NCBI RefSeq assembly: GCF_030445035.2
Contig: NW_026688628.1
Span: 3,954,201 to 4,018,200 of the forward strand
From: Dasypus novemcinctus
Lineage: Eukaryota > Chordata > Mammalia > Cingulata > Dasypodidae
DNA: 64,000 nucleotides
Reading direction: 5' to 3'
Positions 55,951 to 64,000 of this stretch are shown here, piece after piece (position 1 is the first letter of the stretch; every line of letters starts with the position of its first letter). Below the pieces are notes generated by a model. The model saw only the letters and a program-made list of their open reading frames with translations, searched no databases and was not told where the DNA came from. The position numbers were made by a program, and so were the translations under genes.

Positions 55951-58069
55951 TATACAAATTATGTTCTAGCTTTGGGTTTATGTCAAAACCAGAACATATT
56001 TTTAGGGGGGAAAATGTCATCATTTTCCCTATTCAGTTAAGTGGCTTTGTTAGAACTTCCAACAAGGAACTTGACTTCTGGGCTGGTTCTCGTGATAAGC
56101 AACGCCTTCCCCTCCTATTTCCTGTCATTCCCCCTAACTCTTCAGCTCATTCTCTATTATTTATATACAGAAAGGTCATTTGAAGTTCTCCCTGAATGGA
56201 TGCCAAGGCTACCCAAAATTCCTGTGGAAAGTCATCAAACATGAGTATAAAGTCAGAGAAAGCAGTGCCAATGACAAACTGCCTCATGCTCTTGGCCTCC
56301 CCGTATCTAACTGGGTCCCACACCATTACACACAGTGCAGCTTCCTGCATATGTGCTCAACACAGCTTCCAGTTACCAATCCAAGCCCACCCCACCCCAC
56401 CAGTCTAGTTTGCTCATCTCTCCATAAACTCCTTATCCCATCCTCAGCCACCAAAGTGCCTAAAACAGACTCAGGATGACAACTTTATTGCCTTCATATT
56501 CCAGTCTTCTACACCAAAACAAGGTTGAAGCCACTCCAGGTTACCAAGAGATACTGGTTAGTTGACTTAAGAGTATCCTGGAAGGTTTGCTCTCTTCCCA
56601 AATGGGATGAAAGAGAGAATGTGAAAATAACCAGATCATAAATGAGAAACATATTTAAGTTCTGCATAGTCATTATTGCCAGCCTTGCCAAGGCACAACT
56701 TCCTTTTCTTTTTCCTGCTCTGTGTGACTTCCTTTTCCCACCAGAGCCAGCTAATCCAACCTCCCTTTTTAAAATCGTGAACATGCATCTAGTCAAAGAT
56801 GGTGAATTGCCCTAGAAGGAAGACAAGGAGTAAGAATTTCTTACTCCAGTAGGAGGACTCCTCATCCAACCAAAAAGGATGGGAAAAAACACCTTGAATT
56901 AATTAACATAACACAAAACATTATACATAAGAGATGGACTCAAGGTACTTTTCCAGAGGGTTTGTTTCCCCCAATCTCCTGAATTCAGGTACACATATAT
57001 ATCTCTTTTTGAGACTCTATGAGATGGAAAGTTCAAGGACATTTCAAGCAGGTGCTTAAACAAAGGGGGGAGGGGGTGGTGACCAAACTGACTGAAGGAT
57101 TGATACATTACTTGGAACTGAAATATCATTCTTTGGGGTGACACTAGGATTCTCCACATAATAAAATGATGGCAAACAGTCAAATTTTGGGAAAATCCCA
57201 TGAAGCTTTATGGGCAATTAGAAACGTTCCGGATGCGTTTCAATTTAGATAAGCATAAGGAAATGCATTACAAGAATAGAATATAAATTGTGCCTAAATG
57301 ATGGAGTACCTTCAGCAATCAGTTAAAACCCAGTGGTCTGTCCACTGAATGGGCGGGACATTGAAATTTTCCTTCCCAAAGTCCATTCCTTATCATTGGA
57401 TCCTCTTTCTCTCCCTTCTGTAAGCCCTCAGGGACTGCTGGCTGTGTGCCAGCCACTGCGCATGACCGTACTCAGAGGGGAACCCCTAAGTGTCTGTGCT
57501 TGTGTCAAATAATGGGAGAAAAGCAAAGAACAGGAAAAATAAAGAGATCAATAGAGAGAATGAAATTCCCCTGGGAAAATCTAGAACTGACTGCAGAGAA
57601 ACAGCTCACCTTTGCTGATGGGAAAATGAGAAGAAGTTCAACATTAAGAGAATCTTGGACAAATATTAAGAGAATGTGACACTGAAATATTCTTTCCTAA
57701 CCACTGAGATGTCCAACCTTAGTAGAAGTTCTTAATAACTATTGGAATTATTAGTGCTTCACGGCATCAACAAAAAGCACTCAAGTATAGAGCTACTTGG
57801 GTTAAGTGATGGGATGAAGACTAGATCAAGGCAAAACTTGACCTGGGGTCAGTCAGTACTTAGTCCAGGATATACCCACCCCTGTTCCTTCCATTCCCCA
57901 TCTGCATTCCTGGTGGGAGGCAAAATGCATCACCATGGACATACATGCTCTCTACCCCTGCTGAGACTAGTTGTTCAGAAAAGGATTGGTCTATTCGGGT
58001 CCCACTAGGTTTCTAAATATGACAAGGCTTAGTACATCACCACTAGTCCACATCATGCAGAAGCAATAT
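55951..58069. other. unique DNA (probable intron)
   Basis: No repeat or exon stands out. It lies within the span of the candidate minus-strand host gene. Confidence 0.4.
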
Positions 58070-58310
58070 GATGTAGTGGAAAAGCAGGGACCAGCCATTT
58101 ACCACCTAAGTCATTCAGGCCAGCATGTGACCTGATGGCAGCTCCAGGTTCTGCACCTGTAGACTGTGCCTCATAACACCCACCTTTCCCTAATACCTTA
58201 TCTGGATCCTGAATGCCTGAGGGCAGGACCTTGGCTTAGTTCACTGCTAGTTCTTTGGGTGCCATGGTATGTACTCAGTAAGTATGTGCTGAATGAAAGG
58301 AGTAACAATG
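58070..58310 (+). repeat. ancient MIR-like SINE
   Basis: 'atgatgtagtggaaaagcag' is followed by a decayed body. The end, 'actgctagttctttgggtgcc' then 'agtaagtatgtgctgaatga', resembles the MIR/L2-style 3' end (pattern 'gtaggtgctcaataaat...tgaatgaa'). Low identity is expected for its age. Confidence 0.45.
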
Positions 58311-59008
58311 ACACGTGTCAAACACCTCACACCCTGTCCGGATGAAGTAAGGCCTCAATACGTGGCAGGTTTCACGATCAGGAAGACCTTCATTTCAGCA
58401 GAAGACACTGGAGATCCTTGGATGATCCTCTAATTGTACACTGAGATGGAGTGGACACACTGTTTCCCCTAGAGGCACTGAGCTCTGCTGGGACTCCTGA
58501 TGCCATGCTCATTGGTGGACATCTGTCTGGTGAGGTCAAAAGCATGACTGCAGCAAGACACTACCTTGGTCTGGAAACATCCCCCCATAGACTGATGAGT
58601 TGCAAGGGAGGATTTAAAAAGCAGTAATTACCCAGTGGGGAAATCAGGCCACACCTTTGCCAGGTGAAGGAATTACTACCACCAGGGAGGGGTAGATTGG
58701 TGTGGCAAGCCTCCAGTTGGGGCACCCCGGGGCAGTTTTCCAACCAAGAGTGCAGAACCCCAATCTAATTATGAATCATCAGGAAACCTCAGACGAATGT
58801 AAAATGAGGAACATTCTATTGGAAAGGGGGTGGGGGAGAGCAGGGACTGTGTCCTTCAAAATTTCAAGGTCACAAAAGTTAAAGAAAGTTTGTAGTATGT
58901 GCTGATATAGCCTGTGCATAAATTCAAAATTGTTTCCAAGTGTACCTAGTCCCCAAAATGGCCAAATAAGTAATATAGGCCCTACAGTATTTGAACGTTC
59001 AGAAAGGA

Positions 59009-59359
59009 TGTAAGACTGAATGTGTATTCAGGGCTGCCTCCAGACGGAATGTAGAAGATATGCTAATCCAAGCTGGCTTGGATGTGGAGAATATGTAACT
59101 CGCCTGGAGGAAATAACCTATCTGATACTAAGATCAAACACTGAAGAACCTAACCAGAGGTCTGTTTGCATACCATCACAGTTAGTCTCCCTAATCCTAT
59201 ATCCTCTGTATAAAAAGGTCTGAAAAAGGCTATTCGGGGCTTGGTTTTTATTAAGACAAGAGTCTGCCGAGCCTGGCCGGTCAAAATAAATCAACTTCCT
59301 TCTCGGTACTCTCGTGTCCTGGCCTTCGATACCGCGCACACCCGATTTCTCTACAACAT
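59009..59359 (+). mobile_element. probable solo LTR of an endogenous retrovirus
   Basis: It has LTR layout: a TG start near 59009 ('tgtaagactgaatgtg'), a TATA box 'tataaaaagg' near 59210, then an R-like stretch, a poly(A) signal 'aataaa' near 59286 followed by a pyrimidine-rich U5 with preserved CpGs, and a CA end ('ctctacaaca', 59359). No viral coding sequence is adjacent, so it would be a solo LTR, probably of class I type. The boundaries are uncertain and I see no convincing short TSD. Confidence 0.55.
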
Positions 59360-60900
59360 TTCCAGATCAAAGGAGGCTGTAGCTACACCCCCAATAAATG
59401 CAACACCAATTCCTAGACTAGATCCAGCACTGGAGGGGGCAAGGCTATGAAGGACCTTCCTTCCTTATGGAAGGAAGATTAGATGAAAGAATTTTATCAA
59501 TGTAGATGTATCAAGTTAATATTGAAAGGTAGCTCTCTAAGATAAAATGCCTGTTAGTAAAAAACCCACACTGAAATGGTGAGGAGTAAAGGCTATGGTG
59601 TAAGAAGCATACCCTCTAATGGTTTAGAAAAAGAACTCTGTGTGTATGTGCTGTGGGGGCTGGAGGGAGGGGAAGAGTAGAGAGGGAAGGGGGAAGTAGA
59701 GATGGAGTAAACGGCAGTATAAATGGAGTGCTTGTTAATAATAGGCAAATGTGGGTAAAAGAATAAATGGATGGTAGGGAGTGGGGCATATGGGAATCCT
59801 GTACAGTTTTTTGTGACAGTTGCATAATCTAAGTATCTTAAAAAAAAAAAAAAAGAAAAAAAAAAGAATATATGAATGTTCCTTGAAATGGCTTTTTTTT
59901 TTCGGGGGGGGGGCAATCTTTCATAAGTTTAGAATGATTTCCAAATAAAGTCCTTAAAAAATAAAATGTGCCTGTGCAGAATCAGCAGCAGCAGTGTCTG
60001 GAATGGAGAGCTTGATGACATGGGCCCAGGGCAGCCTACACACGAAAGGCTTCCTGCTGCTCCACGATGGGGTGATGCAGCAACGTCTCCACCAGGAAGG
60101 CAGTGGTGCCCAGATTCTAAGACCACCCCCCTAGCAATAAAAGACTAGGAGAAGAATAACAGCTACCATTTATGGCATGTCCTGTGTTGCAAGACCCTTC
60201 TTGCATAATCTCATTCCATTTTTATAACAGCTATTATTCTCACTCCAATTAGCAGAAAATGAGGGCAATTAACTGGCCCACGGTAAACCCTTGAGCTGGG
60301 AATGACTGATACCCAAAGCAATTGCAAGCAAGTCACTCTGCTCAACTAACCCATACTCTCAGGGGACAAGGCTCTGACCTTTATTGTCCCCTTTCCTCCT
60401 ATTTCTTTAGCACAGAGACTTACCAGTGTGAGACTGCACATGGACTGACACCTCAGGGTATATAAATTGGCTCATGCACAATCCTGCCTTGACATTGGCC
60501 ACTCTAAGCCCATTCAACAAGAAGGGACTTAAAGAGTGTTCCTCACTCAAACCTCTCTCCCTATGACCAGGGTAAGTTCATCTTTTTAAGCCCCTCTAGG
60601 TTCATTCCTACTTCACCTCAAAACTGCCTTCTCCACAGCCACTTAAATTTTACTTCATGTAACTCTACCCAAACCCCCCTTTCCCTGTTCTCAGATAGTT
60701 CTGGTAGTTTCTCTTTGATATATTCTTTTCTTTTAAGTAATAATAAACTTTATTTTCAAAGAAGTTTTAGGCTTACAGAAAAACAACACGAGAAGGACAG
60801 GCCATTCCATCCAACCCCACCACCACCACCCATGAATCTTCAGGGAACATGGTGACCAGAATTCTGTGGCAGGCCCTGGCTAGTCTGAGAGCACCCTTAC
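59360..60900. other. unique DNA (probable intron)
   Basis: No exon is recognised here. An A/T-rich low-complexity run at 59835-59900 and an L1-like antisense scrap near 60730-60790 ('aactttattttcaaagaag') are present. Confidence 0.4.
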
Positions 60901-60937
60901 CTCACACCCTGGCAATGTCTCCAGCTGAATCTGACCA
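60901..60937 (-). CDS. candidate internal exon 1 of an unidentified host gene
   Basis: This 37-base minus-strand micro-exon has a long polypyrimidine acceptor ('ttttcttcccttgttcctacag') split over 60938-60959 and a donor 'gtgag/gtaagg'. Entered in phase 2 it reads GQIQLETLPGCE and exits in phase 0, as the next candidate exon at 53539 requires. Phase 0 would hit TGA, so only one phase works. Short length makes chance plausible. The support is the splice signals plus frame continuity with three further exons. Confidence 0.48.
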
Positions 60938-60974
60938 CTGTAGGAACAAGGGAAGAAAAAAGATAGCAGGGGAA

Positions 60975-61300
60975 TTTTTTTTTTTAATTTTTTGCTGTTT
61001 ATTATAGCAGAAGAAACACAACTCAAAATGTCTTATTTTAACCACTTTCAAGCATATGATTTAGTAGTATTAATTTAATCCACAATAGTGTGTTACCATC
61101 ACCAACATCCACTACCCCAACTTCTATCACCTCAAATAGAAATTCTGTACCTGTCAAGCAATAACTCCCCCTTCCTGCCCCTGGTAACCTATAATCTCTT
61201 CTTTGTCTCTATGCTCTTGCTCATATATTATATATTTAAAACCTCAATTTGGCCATTCTTTTCTGGCCACTGGCCCATCTCTTTGCTCTCCTTCACAGGA
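60975..61300 (-). mobile_element. ancient L1 3' UTR, antisense
   Basis: The plus strand shows the familiar antisense pattern of old mammalian L1 3' ends ('gttaccatcaccaacatcc', 'ctgcccctggtaacctata', 'ttctttgtctctatgctctt'). It is highly diverged. Its right end is obscured before the young L1 at 61442. Confidence 0.65.
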
Positions 61301-61441
61301 AAATTTGATTTAAATTTTCCAGTTAGAGTGCCCTTAGGACTATACATCTATTTCGGGGTTTCCCTCCCCCTGGCCCTACTGACAATCAGCTGGATATTCC
61401 CTGTGGCAGCATCCCCGCTGTCCACCCACTTAATGTTTTTT

Positions 61442-63943
61442 TTTTAATTGATTTTGTGATAATATTACATTAAAAATATATATATGAGGTCCCATTCAAC
61501 CCCACCCCCCCACCCCACCTCTCCCCCCCCCCCCCCAGCAACACTCGTTCCCATCATCATGACACATCCAATGGATTTGGTAAGTACATCTTTGGGCACC
61601 TCTGCACCTCATAGTCAATGGTCCACATCATGGCCCATACTCTCCTCCATTCCATCCAGTGAGCCCTGTGAGGATTTACAATGTCCGGTGATTACCTCTG
61701 AAGCACCATCCAGGGCAGCTCCATGTCCCAAAGACGCCTCCACCTCTCATCTCTTCCTGCCTTTCCCCATACCCATCAGCCACCATGTCCACTTTTCCCA
61801 ATCCAATGCCACCTCTTCTATGTGGACATTGGATTGGTTGTGTCCATTGCACCTCTATGTCAAGAGGAGGCTCAGATTCCACATGGATGTTGGATGCAAT
61901 CCTCCCACTTTCAGTTGTAATCACTCTAGGCTCCGTGGTGTGGTGGTTGTCCTTCTTCAACTCCATCTTAGCTGAGTGTGATAAGTCCAATAAATCATAT
62001 TGTAGGTGCTGGAGTCTGTTGAGGCTCAGGACCTGGCTATCACATTGTCAGTCCAGAGATTCAAATCCCCTAAATATATCTTAAACCCCAACATTAACTG
62101 CACCTCCATCACCTTAGCATGAAAGTCTTATGAAGGAAGATCCCATCTGAGTCCAGATTCATCACACATAAACATCAGTTCCAAAAAGGGGCCATCTGAC
62201 CTGGTAGTTAACCCCATCGGCCATGACCATATCTCCCATGGGTCTCTTTAGCCCTCAAAGGAACCGATATCTGGGGGTTGTATCTGCTTTATCTGTCTCT
62301 CTGACTCTGCTCAGTTGTGCATGAGGGCAATCCTTCTGCCAGCCTCCAGACTCTTTTTTAGAAACTCGTAGCCATATAAACTCATTTCTCTTTTCCATTT
62401 CCCCCTTACTTTAGGTCAAACAGCATTTTAAAGTCATGTTATTTTATGTAGACAGGGATATTCTGCTGATCCACATTGAACCTTCCGTATAAGGTCATTT
62501 TCCAGTTGCATCATCAGTTGGTAGTTGATAGTGGTCCCTCGGTGCCAGGGAGGCTCATCCCCGGGTGTCTTGTCCCACGCTGGGGGGAAGGCATTGCATT
62601 TACATGCTGAGTTTGGCTTCGAGACTGGCCACATTTGAGTAACATGAAGGCTGACAGGAGGAAATTCCCAGGCACAATGTTGCTCTAGGCCTTGTTCTTA
62701 TTTTAGGCTTATCAGCTCACAAGCATAGTCATTAGCATCAGGGGCTCACTGTTGAACCCTCACTCCCTCCCGGTCCCCGCCGCTGTACCTGGGAGACTGT
62801 CGCTGCTCCGCTAGGGACCACGACAGAGCACCATTGGCCAGGAACCCAGTACCCCCCCTGCTGTGGTTTTTAATTGTTGCCACTATGAGTATATCCAAAC
62901 ATTACCATGCACCCTGGACATATGTTCTGTACAGCTCCCTGTCAGCCAAATATCACCTGTCATTGGTATCCCATACCAGTATCCCTCCATTGCCATTGTT
63001 GAAACACTCTGTGATCCAGAACTCCCCGAAATTTGAAGCCCACTATAATGTCATGGTCCCTTACTAGGGAATGGCATATAGCGATGGATTTAAAGGTTAG
63101 ATAAAGAACTTGGATAAAGTTAGATAAAGAACTTAGATAAAGAATGTTGACTTGCAAAAATTCTACATCCTATCTTTCCCCCCCCCCCCCCTAATTATTC
63201 AGCTTCTCTTCACAGGAGTCCTAGACCACAGCAATGCATATATATAATATACAGCACTCCCATACATCCACCACAAAACCTTTTTCCTTCCACAGCGATA
63301 CTCTTACACCCTATTCATATCATATTTACTTAACGTGATGTACAGAGTCTGAGACATTAGCTTTCTAACAAGGTGGCATCTGTGCTTACATTATGGTGCA
63401 TACTTTAGGATATACAGTTCTTTACATTCTTAGTTATCCTATGTTTTACATTATGGTTTACATTATCAGTCTGTCATCTCCTACATGTTATGGTGTAATA
63501 TTACATGTTTTATATCCATCCTTGTGTACTCTCAAGAAACTCCTCTCTTATCCCCCATTTACCTTGGTTCCACACATTTAACGTCCATTTTCCCTTCCAC
63601 CTTGGTGCCCACAGTGACAGCCAACCTCCGTTTCCTGAGGAGCCACTTCCAGAGATAGATGGAATAGTGTTCAGGGCCTAACTTGCTCAACTGCCCCAAT
63701 GCCCTGGGAGCCACCCCTTTCTCTCGAGGGATACAGTTCCCTCTATTTGGTGGCATTAGTCCTCCCCAGGATGTGGGTCCACCCACACTCTCACTACTTG
63801 GGTTTCTACCCCATGGTGACACCCACTCTGGCAGAATGAGCATTTAGACATTCCCCAGGAGCCCGTCCTGCATCAGACCCTCCCCTCCGAGCATTCTAAA
63901 CAGGTAACCCTCTTTATTATATTTTGATATGATTTTCTCAGCA
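61442..63943 (-). mobile_element. young L1 3' UTR fragment, antisense
   Basis: It is the reverse complement of the long L1 3' UTR of copies A/E, starting with the T-rich tail at 61442, then 'taatattacattaaaaata', the C-rich tract, and all the blocks in reverse order to about 63943 ('gattttctcag'). It shares the A/E-type variants and the duplicated 'agataaagaactt' units near 63110 with E1 and E2. It contains no ORF2 sequence. No clear TSD is visible. Confidence 0.9.
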
Positions 63944-64000
63944 GGGGGAATTTAAAGCACAAATGCTTCAATGTAAAAAGGAGTCTGTTTTTGTTACTAA

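Noticed and set aside
1-64000. CRISPR arrays, bacterial operons, phage modules
   Set aside because: There are no regularly spaced direct repeats with unique spacers. The repeats are dispersed SINE/LINE copies and the sequence is clearly mammalian.

Overview
This is mammalian (xenarthran) nuclear DNA. It contains full-length-type LINE-1 elements with ORF1 and ORF2, and many copies of a tRNA-headed SINE whose head (gggaaacggactttggccc) and body match the DAS SINEs of armadillos. I therefore infer Dasypus novemcinctus or a close relative. This rests on recognising the SINE, not on a database search. Nothing suggests a bacterial, phage or CRISPR context, and most open frames are retrotransposon remnants or chance.

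Layout. 1-3.6 kb: unrecognised unique DNA and two ancient L1 3' ends. 3.6-12.2 kb: an old DAS SINE whose tail was the target of a young L1 (copy A). Copy A has a clean 13-bp target-site duplication (TSD), an intact ORF1, and an ORF2 broken by one in-frame stop and one 1-base deletion near its end. 12.2-20 kb: mostly unique DNA holding, on the minus strand, a decayed multi-exon relative of RALGDS (Ral guanine-nucleotide exchange factor). 20-26 kb: an older L1 (copy B) split by three SINEs and carrying an inverted repeat. 26.15-45.19 kb: one full-length L1 (copy C) with a 14-bp TSD and a CpG-rich 5' UTR. Into it were inserted at least three further L1 3' pieces (D, E1, E2) and two SINEs. 45-48.7 kb: unique DNA, an inverted SINE and a 1.5-kb L1 3' fragment. 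48.7-61 kb: mostly single-copy DNA with a SINE, a hAT DNA transposon, an ancient L1, a probable solo LTR, and four candidate minus-strand exons (60.9, 53.5, 52.6 and 49.0 kb). Their splice signals and reading phases fit together, so they probably belong to a real host gene I could not name. 61.4-63.9 kb: a young antisense L1 3' fragment.

How it works together. L1 ORF1p (RNA-binding trimer) and ORF2p (endonuclease plus reverse transcriptase) copy L1 RNA into chromosomes. SINEs such as DAS borrow that machinery, which fits the A-rich tails and the TT/AAAA-type target sites seen here. The young L1s share an unusually long (about 2.6-2.8 kb) 3' UTR, present as independent copies of at least two sublineages, so the window records successive waves of L1 activity.
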